A stretch of DNA of 64,000 nucleotides from a virus. The stretch covers positions 18,808 through 82,807 of the IMG/VR virus record IMGVR_UViG_3300034101_002296, one strand, 5' to 3'. The notes beneath the pieces are model-generated. The model was not told where the DNA came from. It made no database searches and saw nothing but the letters and a program-made list of their open reading frames with translations. Each line of letters begins with the position of its first letter. Position 1 is the first letter of the stretch. Positions 25,186 through 35,100 of this stretch are shown here, piece by piece. A program made the position numbers and the translations under genes.

Positions 25186-26270
25186 AAGTTTTATATATAG
25201 GTAACTATAGAGATGGTAGTGGCTGGTCTGATGCCTGTATTAACAATATTTTGGCAATGGACAAAATAGGTATTGATGTTGTGCCAAGATGTGTCTCGTA
25301 TTCTGTGCAACATGGAAATCCACCAGAGAAGATTTTAGAACTAGAAAAAAAATCAAGTTATAATTGCGATATATGTATTCAGCATGTTTTACCAGATTCA
25401 TATGTATATGATTCTACATATAAAAAAAATATAGGATTTTTAGCCGTAGAAAGCTCTAATTTTAAAGATACTGCATGGCAACATCATGCAAATTTATTAG
25501 ATGAAATATGGGTGCCTAGTTTATATTCTAAGGCGGCATGTAGAAGAAGTGGTATTACTGTTCCTATTCATGTGGTTCCACATTCTTTAGATATAAATCA
25601 ATATCTAAATGCACAATTTACAAAAAAAATTGTAGAATTAGAGAATACTTTTAATTTTCTATTTATTGGCGAGTTTATTGAAAGAAAGAATATATCAGCT
25701 TTAATAAAAGCATTTCATACTGAATTTGATATGACAGAGCCTGTCAATCTTATGATTAAAACATCTAGGCAGAACATTGACTATATCAATAATTATAGTG
25801 AATCAATAAAAAGAGGGCTTAAAATTAGAACCTCATATAAAAAAGAAATCATCATTTGTGGTAAGCTTAATAAAAATGATTATCTTTCTGTAATAAAACA
25901 GTGCCATTGTTTTGTAATGCCAAGTAGGGCAGAGGGATTTTGTATACCAGCTTTAGAAGCTATGGCCCTTGGATTACCAGTAATACATGCTAGTAATACT
26001 GGAATGGATGATTTTAGTTATGGCATAAAAGTAATGTCAAGAACTACACCATGCTTTGGGGCGGTTGATACAATTCCATTTTTGGACAATGCGCATAGTG
26101 ATTGGTCAGAAATAGATATAAGATCTCTAATGATAGCTATGAGAAACTATTATATGAAATGGAATACAGTAGAAGCAAAAAATGATACACATAATGCCAT
26201 AGAAAAAGCTAAGTTATATAGTCATCAGTCTGTTGGCACAACAATAAAGGATTTATTAAATGATTGCTAG
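25182..26270 (+). CDS. GT4-type glycosyltransferase
   Basis: 362 residues, overlapping the previous stop (ATGA). A GT-B group 1 enzyme: FNFLFIGEFIERKNI opens the C-terminal Rossmann domain, and SRAEGFCIPALEAMALGLPV carries the E-x7-E motif. The N-terminal domain (VLYIGNYRDGSGWSDACI) resembles acceptor-binding domains of capsule and O-antigen glycosyltransferases. A retaining transfer from a nucleotide sugar is expected from the family. Specificity cannot be read. Confidence 0.85.
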   Translation: MKVLYIGNYRDGSGWSDACINNILAMDKIGIDVVPRCVSYSVQHGNPPEKILELEKKSSYNCDICIQHVLPDSYVYDSTYKKNIGFLAVESSNFKDTAWQHHANLLDEIWVPSLYSKAACRRSGITVPIHVVPHSLDINQYLNAQFTKKIVELENTFNFLFIGEFIERKNISALIKAFHTEFDMTEPVNLMIKTSRQNIDYINNYSESIKRGLKIRTSYKKEIIICGKLNKNDYLSVIKQCHCFVMPSRAEGFCIPALEAMALGLPVIHASNTGMDDFSYGIKVMSRTTPCFGAVDTIPFLDNAHSDWSEIDIRSLMIAMRNYYMKWNTVEAKNDTHNAIEKAKLYSHQSVGTTIKDLLNDC

Positions 26271-27285
26271 TGCAATTCCAAAAAACATAAAAGCAATACT
26301 AAAACATCCACAGCGTGAAGATAAGCTAAATATTCTTACATTTACCACGCATGAAAGATATGAACAAAATTTATCAAAAACTGGTCATAATTTCTATGCT
26401 TTAAATTATGGCAAATCTTGGGATAAAGACTATGGAGTAATTCCAGAAAATTACAACATCATAAATGAAGTACCGCCATATTTAGACATAGATATAGTTT
26501 TATCACACACATCCTGTGATAGATTACAATATGCTCACGACACATTATCTAACACTAAAAATGCTGGATTGTCAATGTTGGCTATACCAATCCTAAGACA
26601 TACACATGTTCTTCCAGATATAAGAATGGATGTAGAACAACAAAAATCTATATTTCAAAATATACCAGTATTTGCAAATTCTTTTATATCTGATTACAGC
26701 AGAAAGAAATGGGGCTATAATGAATCTAATTCTAATGTAGTTGAACATGGTGTGGATACAGATTTTTGGTTTCCAACAAAAGATAAGCGAGATAACGTAT
26801 GTTTATCCGTTGTAAATGATTGGCCCAATAGAGATTGGTGCTGTGGTTTTAATTTATGGAGAGAGACATCATACGGATTACCAGTTCGCGTATATGGTAA
26901 AAGTGCCGGTTTTTCTCAACCAGCAGAATCAGTAGAACACTTAAGAGATATATATTCTTCATCTATGATTTTTTATAATACATCCATACATTCGCCAGTT
27001 CCGACAGTGTTATTAGAAGCAATGGCTTGTGGTTGTGCCATAGTATCAACTGCTAATTGTATGATACCAGAAATCATTACACACAAGTATGATGGCTTAA
27101 TATCAAATGATCCATCAGAACTTAGATCGTTTTTAGAATTGTTATTAAACAACAATGATTTAGCTCGTCAAATCGGAGATAATGCAAGAAAAACCATACT
27201 AGAAAAGTTCAACCTAAACAGGTTTTGTGATAACTGGAACAATCTACTATATACAACTATAGAACGTTACAAGGGAAAAATATGA
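26260..27285 (+). CDS. GT4-type glycosyltransferase
   Basis: 341 residues, ATG 11 bases inside the previous gene. The signature SPVPTVLLEAMACGCAIV, followed by STANCMIPEIITHKYDGLIS, is typical of group 1 glycosyltransferases. The first Glu of the E-x7-E motif is replaced by a Ser/Pro-rich segment (IHSPVPTVLLEA), which occurs in some GT4 members. The N-terminal half is shorter than usual. Donor and acceptor unknown. Confidence 0.8.
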   Translation: MIASAIPKNIKAILKHPQREDKLNILTFTTHERYEQNLSKTGHNFYALNYGKSWDKDYGVIPENYNIINEVPPYLDIDIVLSHTSCDRLQYAHDTLSNTKNAGLSMLAIPILRHTHVLPDIRMDVEQQKSIFQNIPVFANSFISDYSRKKWGYNESNSNVVEHGVDTDFWFPTKDKRDNVCLSVVNDWPNRDWCCGFNLWRETSYGLPVRVYGKSAGFSQPAESVEHLRDIYSSSMIFYNTSIHSPVPTVLLEAMACGCAIVSTANCMIPEIITHKYDGLISNDPSELRSFLELLLNNNDLARQIGDNARKTILEKFNLNRFCDNWNNLLYTTIERYKGKI

Positions 27286-27701
27286 AGATTTTTTTATCAA
27301 ATCATAAGCCAAGTATAGATAACTATATATGGATTAATAATCTATCACAGCTAAATGATTCAGTTTTACCATCAGAAGCTACCGAAATTATTTGTGAAGA
27401 TTTTTTGTCATCATTTGCTATAAATGAACAACAAGAACTACTTAATAAAATAACTGAAAAATTGAGACTTAATTCTAAACTAATAATATCAGAAGTTGAC
27501 TGTGGTTTAATAACAAAGAGATTTTATTTGGAAGAAATTAATTTGGATGAATTAAATGAAAAAATGTTTAGCGGGAAAAGAAAAAGTATTTTATCGGTTC
27601 ATGAGATTATAAAAAATCTACCAGATAAATTACAAGTAAATAATAAACACTTCCAGTATAATGAGTGTAAGATCATTTTGACATGCAGGAGGCACAAATG
27701 A
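27282..27701 (+). CDS. Small methyltransferase-like domain protein
   Basis: 139 residues. A central ATEIICEDFLSSF strand-helix and a LRLNSKLIISEVDCGL region resemble the post-SAM half of class I methyltransferases. The glycine-rich SAM loop is not visible, so the protein is either a degenerate or a non-catalytic relative. It overlaps both neighbours by 4 bases, so it is clearly maintained in the operon. A role in sugar methylation is possible but unproven. Confidence 0.45.
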   Translation: MKIFLSNHKPSIDNYIWINNLSQLNDSVLPSEATEIICEDFLSSFAINEQQELLNKITEKLRLNSKLIISEVDCGLITKRFYLEEINLDELNEKMFSGKRKSILSVHEIIKNLPDKLQVNNKHFQYNECKIILTCRRHK

Positions 27702-28492
27702 ATATCAATACAAAATGTAATGGATGCGTGTTTAGTGTTTATGAAAATAACATACAGATATCATGCAAGCTAGATAGACATAATAAATTAACATATGATA
27801 CGCACGATGAAGAGGGGGCTTTTATCTTAAATAGATTTTGTAGCACATATCGTCCACAAAATTGGCTAGAGGAATTGTCTGTACAAGAAAGCGAAAATAT
27901 AGTTTCAACTGTCTTACGAGAGATTATCCCGTGTGTAGGATTTTTTGTTTTGTTAAAAACAGATTCTTTGGATGCTATGAGTAAATTAGAAAGCACTATA
28001 AAAGACATAAAGAATCAATCTTTTGCTGCCAGATATGTTGTAGTATCAACAGATAAAGTAGAATACAATGAAGGCATACAAGAGCTGTTATGTAAATATT
28101 TTGATTTTGATACCACTAATCATCATATTGTACAATTAATACAACAGCCATCATCAATGCCATTTATTATAGACGAATGTTTCAAACATGCAAAAAATGG
28201 GTGGGCATATGTGTGTGAGTCTGGAGAATCAATAGATAATAAGCTAATTGAAAAAATCCATAAACGAGTTAATTTAGATCTAAAACGTCTTAGTGTTGTC
28301 AAGCCATATAAAGAACCACTTAATGGTTTATTATTTCAAACAGCTTTATTCAAATTTCTCCACGGAAACACCGTGAAATTGTTTAAAGATGATGTTGTAG
28401 ATAATAGAGAATTTCTAGATAAAGTGGCTAATGCCGCAATTAAAAGTGATCCAGACACATTTATCACATGGGAACAATTCAATGAATCCTAA
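27698..28492 (+). CDS. GT2-like protein with an N-terminal cysteine cluster
   Basis: 264 residues from the ATG at 27698, chosen because an exact AGGAGG lies 5 bases upstream (27687-27692); an earlier ATG at 27683 precedes that site. The N-terminal 50 residues hold CNGCVF, then CKLDR and FCSTYRP, a four-cysteine metal-type cluster. The rest resembles a degenerate GT-A domain: VGFFVLLKTDSLDAMS and FIIDECFKHAKNGWAYVCESG stand where GT2 enzymes have their acceptor and DxD regions, but no DxD is seen. Possibly an accessory or inactive transferase. Confidence 0.45.
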   Translation: MNINTKCNGCVFSVYENNIQISCKLDRHNKLTYDTHDEEGAFILNRFCSTYRPQNWLEELSVQESENIVSTVLREIIPCVGFFVLLKTDSLDAMSKLESTIKDIKNQSFAARYVVVSTDKVEYNEGIQELLCKYFDFDTTNHHIVQLIQQPSSMPFIIDECFKHAKNGWAYVCESGESIDNKLIEKIHKRVNLDLKRLSVVKPYKEPLNGLLFQTALFKFLHGNTVKLFKDDVVDNREFLDKVANAAIKSDPDTFITWEQFNES

Positions 28493-29258
28493 TGTAGCTA
28501 TTATTATTACTAACTATAATTATGGTAAATATGTTATACAAGCAATAAATAGCGCCACTAATCAAGATTACGCTGGTAACTTGCGTGTATATGTTTTAGA
28601 TGATGGATCTAGTGATGACTCTTGGGAAAAAATTTCGAATATCACAGATCACCAATATTGTGCAACAATAAATGAACCCTATTATTCTGGCCCAATTGAC
28701 CACAGACAAAAGGATAATATTTATGCTTTTAGGATTAATAATTCTGGAGCAAGTACTGGCAGAAATGTAGCTATATGGCAGTCATGGGATTGGGCTGAAA
28801 TTTTTGGTATATTAGATGCTGATGATGCCTATTTTGAAAATAAGGTGTCTATCTTGGTAGAAAAATTAATTGAATACGAAGAAGTAGGAGTGGCATACGC
28901 TGATTATAATAATGTATATTCAGGTTATCGTAAAACAGAATTTAAAGAATCATATAGTAGAGATATATTGTTAAATCGCTGTATAGTGCATAGCAACTCC
29001 CTTATTAAAAAATCAAAAATAGAGTCTGTCATACTTCCAAATAAAGAAATTTTTGATTCTAGGTTACATGGCGCAGCTAGCAAGGGATTTATAGGATGTA
29101 CTGAAGATTATGACTTATGGTTAAGATTATCTAAGGTTTGTATTTTCACGCACGTTCCAAAAATATTAGCCATTGCTAATCAAACTGGACAAAATCAATC
29201 ATATAAAATGACATCAGAAATCTTTAAAGAAAACGCTAAAATATTAAGTAGCAGATAA
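28482..29258 (+). CDS. GT2-family glycosyltransferase
   Basis: 258 residues from the ATG at 28482. A classic GT-A start, VAIIITNYNYGKYVIQAI, is followed by VLDDGSSDDSW, NNSGASTGRNVAIW and ILDADDAYF (the metal-binding DxD region). GT2 enzymes are inverting and use nucleotide-sugar donors. The final segment (GCTEDYDLWLRLS) matches the family's catalytic-base region. The start overlaps the preceding gene by 11 bases. Confidence 0.88.
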   Translation: MNPNVAIIITNYNYGKYVIQAINSATNQDYAGNLRVYVLDDGSSDDSWEKISNITDHQYCATINEPYYSGPIDHRQKDNIYAFRINNSGASTGRNVAIWQSWDWAEIFGILDADDAYFENKVSILVEKLIEYEEVGVAYADYNNVYSGYRKTEFKESYSRDILLNRCIVHSNSLIKKSKIESVILPNKEIFDSRLHGAASKGFIGCTEDYDLWLRLSKVCIFTHVPKILAIANQTGQNQSYKMTSEIFKENAKILSSR

Positions 29259-29980
29259 TGAATAGATTTACAACTAATATTACTAAGATAAGAATTAATC
29301 CTAAAACTTCTAAGAAGACAAGCAATATTAGTATCATCATGCTTTGTGCTGGAGTTGGATTAAGAATTAAATCATATGAGCCTCGTAGTATTCTGAAAAT
29401 AAAAAATAAAACACTACTAGAACATCAAATAGACATACTAAATACTGTATTTGATTGTCCAGAAATTATTTGCGTAGTTGGATACGACGCCCAAAAAATC
29501 ATCAAAAAAAATTACAATGTCAGAATTGTGGAAAACCAATTATATGAAACCACAAACGCAGCTGAAAGTTTAAGACTAGCCTTTAATAATACATTAAATG
29601 ACAACATACTATTTCTACATGGTGATTTATTCTTTAATAAAGAAACATTTAATGTCAAGTATAATAAATCCTTTATATTAGTAGATAGCAATAAAAGATT
29701 TAACAATAGTGAAGTTGGTGTAACAATATGTAGTGACACCAACAAGGCTAGTATTTTATCGTATGGATTAAATACTAAATGGTGTCAGATCGCATACTTA
29801 ACTGGTAAAGAAACAAAAATAGCTAAAAATTTATTCCAAAAATTTGAAACAACACATAAAAAAATGTTGTGTTTTGAATTATTAAATGAGATGATAAATA
29901 CTGGAGCTTGTTTTGAATGTCATGAGCCTAACAATATGAGCATAACAGAAATAGATAGAATAAAGGATATTGATATATGA
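29258..29980 (+). CDS. Sugar-phosphate nucleotidyltransferase-like enzyme
   Basis: 240 residues. SIIMLCAGVGLRI, then PRSILKIKNKTLLEHQI, resembles the G-x-G-x-R and P-K-x-L motifs of NTP-sugar pyrophosphorylases, with Arg in place of the usual PK lysine. ETTNAAESLRLA and LFLHGDLFF continue the fold, the last with the metal-binding Asp. It would activate a sugar (or another alcohol) phosphate with NTP. The substrate cannot be read. It sits amid transferases that would need such a donor. Confidence 0.7.
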   Translation: MNRFTTNITKIRINPKTSKKTSNISIIMLCAGVGLRIKSYEPRSILKIKNKTLLEHQIDILNTVFDCPEIICVVGYDAQKIIKKNYNVRIVENQLYETTNAAESLRLAFNNTLNDNILFLHGDLFFNKETFNVKYNKSFILVDSNKRFNNSEVGVTICSDTNKASILSYGLNTKWCQIAYLTGKETKIAKNLFQKFETTHKKMLCFELLNEMINTGACFECHEPNNMSITEIDRIKDIDI

Positions 29981-31014
29981 AAGTATTGATAGCGAGTGAT
30001 GGTGTACATGCTCATTTTTTTGAACGAGCAGCTTGGGCAAACGCATTTAATGCGTGTGGTATACAATCGATATTGTGGGATTGTAAAAAAATACCAGCAT
30101 TTGATATATTTGATACATATGAACCAGATATTTTTTTAGGACAGACATATAATTTAGAACCAGCTTTGATTAAATGTATCTATGAAAGACCACATTTAAA
30201 AGTGGCTTTACGTGCTGGAGATTGGGGAGATCAAGAATCTATAGTTGATAAATCGCAGTATAATATTTTATACTGCTCATCGTCAGAAAAACAGATTTTG
30301 CAGAAATTAAAAGATGAGACAGGAAAACCAGATTTTGTATATATTCATTATGATGAAACATCAATAAATATTACCCATAATCATTTTAGATCTATTGGCA
30401 TTGAACCTAAATCAGTAATGATGAGCGCGGACATAATGATGTATTCTAATGCACAGTATGATCCCAAACTAGATTGTGATATAGCGTTTGTTGGTGGCTA
30501 TTGGCCCTATAAGGGTTTAGTAATCAATCAGTATCTATTTCCATTAATGAACGATGTTGGTAAATATAATATTAAAATCTTTGGAAATCAAGTATGGCCC
30601 TCAAATCAATATTGTGGTATGATAAGTGACACAGAAGTAAAGAATCTCTTTGTATCTGCGAAAATTTGTCCAAATTTAAGCGAGCCACATGCACATGCGT
30701 TTGGTATAGATGTCAATGAGAGAATTTTCAAGATTTTATTTGCTGGCGGATTTTGTATATCTGATTATGTAGATTCATATAAATTATTTGGTGATGGTTT
30801 GATTATGGCTAAAACACCAGACGAATTTCAAAACAAAATAGAATATTATCTAAATCATCCGTCAGAAAGAATAAAGGTTGCTAATATTGGACAATCAATA
30901 GTAAAAAAATATCACACATCTTTTGATAGAATAGCACAAATCATGCATTATTTTAATATGCCACAAATTGCAAATCTTATTCTTACAAAAAAATTGGAGA
31001 TAATAAATGTCTAA
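29977..31014 (+). CDS. Putative CgeB-like glycosyltransferase
   Basis: 345 residues with an ATGA overlap. VLIASDGVHAHFFERAAW and a DIAFVGGYWPYKG strand fit the GT-B layout. The C-terminal INERIFKILFAGGFCISDY-type segment (NERIFKILFAGGFC) and KIEYYLNHPSERIKVA match the CgeB/Glyco_trans_1_2 family. Donor and acceptor unknown. Confidence 0.65.
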   Translation: MKVLIASDGVHAHFFERAAWANAFNACGIQSILWDCKKIPAFDIFDTYEPDIFLGQTYNLEPALIKCIYERPHLKVALRAGDWGDQESIVDKSQYNILYCSSSEKQILQKLKDETGKPDFVYIHYDETSINITHNHFRSIGIEPKSVMMSADIMMYSNAQYDPKLDCDIAFVGGYWPYKGLVINQYLFPLMNDVGKYNIKIFGNQVWPSNQYCGMISDTEVKNLFVSAKICPNLSEPHAHAFGIDVNERIFKILFAGGFCISDYVDSYKLFGDGLIMAKTPDEFQNKIEYYLNHPSERIKVANIGQSIVKKYHTSFDRIAQIMHYFNMPQIANLILTKKLEIINV

Positions 31015-31966
31015 AAAAGTATTAGTAACTGGAGCAAATGGATTTCTTGGCACTGCTGTAATTAAAAAACTATCAGAAGAAACTAAATACGATATACTTC
31101 CAGCAAATGGAAAAGCGAAGTGGGATCTAACAAATAAGAAATATGTTGATTGTATGTTGGCTCATTATCAACCAGATATTGTTGTACACTTGGCGGCAAG
31201 AGTTGGGGGTATTCAAGCAAATAAAGAAAATCCGGGTTTATTCTTTTATGAAAATTTAATAATGGGTGTTAATTTAATAGAAGCCTGTAGACAATATGAC
31301 AAGTTAGAAAATTTCGTAATGGCCGGAACAGTATGCGCATATCCCAAATTTACTCCAGTTCCATTTAATGAAGATGATATATGGAATGGTTTTCCAGAAG
31401 AAACCAATGCTCCATACGGGATAGCAAAAAAAACATTAATGCAAATGCTTATAGCGTATAAACAACAATATAATTTTAATTGTGTCAATTTAATTCCAGT
31501 AAATATGTATGGACCAAATGATAATTTTGATCCAAGAATTAGTCATGTTATACCAGCTCTTATCTTGAAATATAAGCGAGCAATAATCAAAAAAGAAGAT
31601 GTAGTAGAAATATGGGGTACTGGTAACGCTAGTAGAGAATTTTTATATGTAGATGATTGTGCAGAAGCCATAGTAAAATCCATTACGGCTAATGTGTCTC
31701 CAGAACCTATTAATATAGGAACTGGTAATGAAATTAATATTAGAGATCTGGCATCGCTTATTGGAAAAGAAATGGGATATACTGGAAGCATACAATTTAA
31801 TTCAAATTTTCCAGATGGACAACCAAGGAGATGTTTAGATACTAACAGGGCGAAGTCGTTGCTGGGCTTTCAAGCCAAAACATCCTTTATGGATGGTATA
31901 AAATATACCGTTGAGTGGTTTAATCAAAATGAGGGTAGATTTAATGATTACATCAATAATTTTTAG
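31007..31966 (+). CDS. fcl: GDP-L-fucose synthase-like epimerase/reductase
   Basis: 319 residues (E. coli Fcl has 321). An extended short-chain dehydrogenase with GANGFLG at residues 9-15 and Tyr137-x3-Lys141 (YGIAK). The epimerase residues Cys110 (TVCAYP) and His180 (ISHVIPAL) match Cys109 and His179 of E. coli Fcl with a one-residue offset. The family turns GDP-4-keto-6-deoxymannose into GDP-L-fucose with NADPH. The homologous ColC makes GDP-L-colitose from the ColD product, so this gene could serve either route. GDP-mannose 4,6-dehydratase is not in the window. Confidence 0.85.
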   Translation: MSKKVLVTGANGFLGTAVIKKLSEETKYDILPANGKAKWDLTNKKYVDCMLAHYQPDIVVHLAARVGGIQANKENPGLFFYENLIMGVNLIEACRQYDKLENFVMAGTVCAYPKFTPVPFNEDDIWNGFPEETNAPYGIAKKTLMQMLIAYKQQYNFNCVNLIPVNMYGPNDNFDPRISHVIPALILKYKRAIIKKEDVVEIWGTGNASREFLYVDDCAEAIVKSITANVSPEPINIGTGNEINIRDLASLIGKEMGYTGSIQFNSNFPDGQPRRCLDTNRAKSLLGFQAKTSFMDGIKYTVEWFNQNEGRFNDYINNF

Positions 31967-32795
31967 TAAAAATCGCCCACTACAATTAGATCTATGCATT
32001 AAATCAATTAAAAGAAATTTTCTTGATTGTAATCAAATATTAGTTTTAGAAAAATATGATGATAATTATAGTAAGATGCTTGATATATTAAGCAATGAAC
32101 ATCAAGATATAAATATTTTTCAACAAACGTCTTCTATATACCATGACTGTTTAGACCTATGTAAAAATGCCGTTAACCAGTATATCTGTTTATTTACAGA
32201 TGATGATATTGTATATAAAAATACAAACCACATAATATGTGATCAAATATTTAATCATGAAGAATTTTGTACTATATCATTAAGACTAGGTTTGAATACA
32301 ATTAAAAGAGAACACTTACATGAAGTAATTGATGATATTCCGAGAATTTGTTTTGAAACTACAGATTATTTATTAATCCCAAAAACAGCTTATAACTATG
32401 GTTCTTATTGGAGTTATTCACATTCTTTAGATGGTCATATTTTTCGTAAAGCCGATCTAATTCAAATATTTGATGAATTGTCTTATTTAGATAAGAAATA
32501 TCACTTTAAACAATCTCCAAACGAATTAGAAACACAAATGCAAAGATATTGGGCAGTCACACCAAATATTATTGTTTGTCAAAAAAATAGCACAGTAGTT
32601 AATAGTCCAAATAATAGAATACAAAATACTCATCTATCAAATAAAGCTGGATCATATTTTAACTATAGTCCAGAAAAATTATCTACTCTATACAAGAATG
32701 GATATAGAATACAACTTAGTACATTAAATTTTGATAACATTGATTGTCCACATAAAGAAATTGATATATTGAGCGACATAAACTATGATATATGA
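31944..32795 (+). CDS. GT-A-type glycosyltransferase-like protein
   Basis: 283 residues from the ATG at 31944, 23 bases inside the previous gene. TSIIFSKNRPLQLDLCIKS is a typical GT-A start, and LFTDDDIVY carries a DxD-type metal site. The second half (SLDGHIFRKADLIQIF) resembles acceptor-binding parts of uncharacterised phage and bacterial glycosyltransferases. Substrates unknown. Confidence 0.65.
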   Translation: MITSIIFSKNRPLQLDLCIKSIKRNFLDCNQILVLEKYDDNYSKMLDILSNEHQDINIFQQTSSIYHDCLDLCKNAVNQYICLFTDDDIVYKNTNHIICDQIFNHEEFCTISLRLGLNTIKREHLHEVIDDIPRICFETTDYLLIPKTAYNYGSYWSYSHSLDGHIFRKADLIQIFDELSYLDKKYHFKQSPNELETQMQRYWAVTPNIIVCQKNSTVVNSPNNRIQNTHLSNKAGSYFNYSPEKLSTLYKNGYRIQLSTLNFDNIDCPHKEIDILSDINYDI

Positions 32796-33492
32796 TGCTA
32801 TAATTTTATCACATCCAAAAGACTATAACAAGATTTCATTTTGTCTAGATTCTTTACGTAATCTAGATCCATCTCCGATGCATACATATCTGGTTACTCC
32901 AGATGCTGTTTCTATTGATGGACTAATATCAATTAGCGATAAAGAAGCAATAAACGTAGATATTGAACAAATACATTATAAAAGACCAAACTGGATTTAT
33001 CAACAGCTAATTAAGTTATATCAAGATTTTACAGCAAATAATATCTACATGTGCATAGATAGTGATGTTATTTTTAATCGTCCAATACATTTTACTGGAA
33101 AAACATTCTTTATCAGCGATAGGGCGCAGCATCATGAACCATATTTCAATTTTATGAAATCATATTTTGGAATAACTGAGTGGGCTAATCATACTTTTAT
33201 TAATGACTTCATGATATTTGACAAACAGCTTTGTAGAATAATGCTACCAGAAATAAATAGATTTGTCGAACACTTAAATACCTATCTGTCCGATGATAGA
33301 TATTTATTTTCTGAATTTGAAACATATGGTAATTTTGTGGCTCATAACTTTAGTGGGATGTATACATTTAGATTGACAAAGACTAAAACTCTTGGTAAAT
33401 ATACTTCATGGGATACACAAGAATTAATAATTGCTAAAGAGCTATGTAAAACACTTCCAATAGACTTATTTACTGTACACACTTGGACATAG
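32785..33492 (+). CDS. DUF6492-like putative glycosyltransferase
   Basis: 235 residues. YDAIILSHPKDYNKI, RPNWIYQQLIKLY and CIDSDVIFNRP match the pattern of the DUF6492 family, thought to be GT-A glycosyltransferases (DSD is the metal site). The start overlaps the preceding gene by 11 bases. Activity and substrate are inferred from the family only. Confidence 0.6.
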   Translation: MIYDAIILSHPKDYNKISFCLDSLRNLDPSPMHTYLVTPDAVSIDGLISISDKEAINVDIEQIHYKRPNWIYQQLIKLYQDFTANNIYMCIDSDVIFNRPIHFTGKTFFISDRAQHHEPYFNFMKSYFGITEWANHTFINDFMIFDKQLCRIMLPEINRFVEHLNTYLSDDRYLFSEFETYGNFVAHNFSGMYTFRLTKTKTLGKYTSWDTQELIIAKELCKTLPIDLFTVHTWT

Positions 33493-33493
33493 C

Positions 33494-34339
33494 ATGAAAC
33501 TCATAAATACATTCATATCAGACAAAAACGATGTTCCAGATTATGTTGCACTATCTTTAGAACAAGCTAGACATTTTAATCCAGAAATTGAGATTTATTT
33601 TATTTGTAAATATAAACAAGAATTTTTTGATAAGTTAAATATTAAGTGGGTTGATCAAGAGTCACTAGCTGAAGGGCAAACACTAAAAAGATTTAATCAA
33701 GTATGTTCATTTAGGCGTCATGGCACACCAAATACTACATATCCTAGTCCAGATTTGTTTTGGCATAGAACGGCTGAAAGAATATTCTATATATTAGAAC
33801 TAATGCTAAGAGATACAATGGATGAAGTATTCCATTTTGAGAATGATGTTTTAATATACCATGATTTAAAAGATGTAGAAGTTTCTCAAAATGTAATTAT
33901 TACACCAATGTCATTAACACATACAACATTTGCATTTTCATATTTTCCAACGCCAGCAAAGTTGTTTGATTTATGTTCGTATTTTATTATGTTGTTAGAA
34001 CATGGGGAGCAAAATTTATTATCGTTTGGCTATGATCATATTAGTGAAATGTCACTATTAAATATGGCCCTAAGAAACAATTTAGTTAAATGTTTTCCAA
34101 TATTTCAAAATTATAATGGTTTTATATATGATCCGGGTTCTTATGGTCAGTATTTAGGTGGCACAAATAATGGTCATGGGGCTGGTTTTGTAGATCCATC
34201 ACATTATATAGGGCAAAAAATTCTACTAAATGAAATACATCCAGTATTTGATGTTAAGCCATATACGGAACATAATCCTATTTTCAATCTACATATACAT
34301 AGTAAAAATTTGGGACAATTTATATGCAAGACTACATAG
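33494..34339 (+). CDS. Putative glycosyltransferase, GT-A-like
   Basis: 281 residues, 1 base after the previous gene. The opening LINTFISDKNDVPDYVALS with a ten-residue strand-helix, and VFHFENDVLIYHDL with an acidic END-type site, suggest a GT-A fold. A Gly/Tyr-rich part near residues 205-235 (YDPGSYGQYLGGTNNGHG) is unusual. Fold assignment is tentative; function is suggested by the operon. Confidence 0.45.
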   Translation: MKLINTFISDKNDVPDYVALSLEQARHFNPEIEIYFICKYKQEFFDKLNIKWVDQESLAEGQTLKRFNQVCSFRRHGTPNTTYPSPDLFWHRTAERIFYILELMLRDTMDEVFHFENDVLIYHDLKDVEVSQNVIITPMSLTHTTFAFSYFPTPAKLFDLCSYFIMLLEHGEQNLLSFGYDHISEMSLLNMALRNNLVKCFPIFQNYNGFIYDPGSYGQYLGGTNNGHGAGFVDPSHYIGQKILLNEIHPVFDVKPYTEHNPIFNLHIHSKNLGQFICKTT

Positions 34340-35100
34340 ATGGGAATGGTTTTAAAAAAGTCTGTGAATGTACTTGGCAAGATGCAATCCCAAATAAGGA
34401 TAAAGTAATTATTTATGCTAATACGCACGAATATCAACAAGCATTGAATAGAATAGCGCAATATACAAATATAAAATTTATATTAGTGACACATAATAGT
34501 GACCATTCTATTGAACGCACAGATATACCAATTAACTTAATTAAGTGGTACGGTACAAATGTTAACTATGTCCATGAAAAGATCTCACCTATTCCAATAG
34601 GATTAGAAAATGAGCATTGGCATCCTAATAAAAGAAACTTAATTAATAAAGCAATATATAGCAAACAAGAGAGAAAAAATAGAATTTTTGCACAATTTAA
34701 TCCAGATACTTTTCCATCCGAAAGATATAATCTTTGTTACGATATTTGGATGAAAAAAATAAATGCTGATATGTATAGATGTATAAATGGTATAGCATTT
34801 GATTCATATGTTAATAATTTATGCACATATAAATATTGCCTATGCCCACGCGGAAATGGCATAGATACGCATAGAGTATGGGAAGCTCTATATCTTGGAT
34901 GTATACCAATAGTAAAAAAACATATAACACATTTTTTTAATGAAAAGCTACCAATAGTTTATATAGACGATTGGAAAGAAGTAACAGAGGATTTTTTAAA
35001 AAATATAATTGACAATTTTGATTATTCGCTATTTAAATCTAAAACATTAACAATGACATACTGGAAAGAAAGAATTTTAAATGAGGCAAATCAAGATTAA
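34324..35100 (+). CDS. Exostosin-like glycosyltransferase
   Basis: 258 residues, start 16 bases inside the preceding gene. CLCPRGNGIDTHRVWEALYL and GCIPIVKK form the exostosin/GT47-type nucleotide-sugar site. SPIPIGLENEHW in the first half is typical of this group in phages and bacteria. Donor and acceptor unknown. Confidence 0.7.
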   Translation: MQDYIDGNGFKKVCECTWQDAIPNKDKVIIYANTHEYQQALNRIAQYTNIKFILVTHNSDHSIERTDIPINLIKWYGTNVNYVHEKISPIPIGLENEHWHPNKRNLINKAIYSKQERKNRIFAQFNPDTFPSERYNLCYDIWMKKINADMYRCINGIAFDSYVNNLCTYKYCLCPRGNGIDTHRVWEALYLGCIPIVKKHITHFFNEKLPIVYIDDWKEVTEDFLKNIIDNFDYSLFKSKTLTMTYWKERILNEANQD

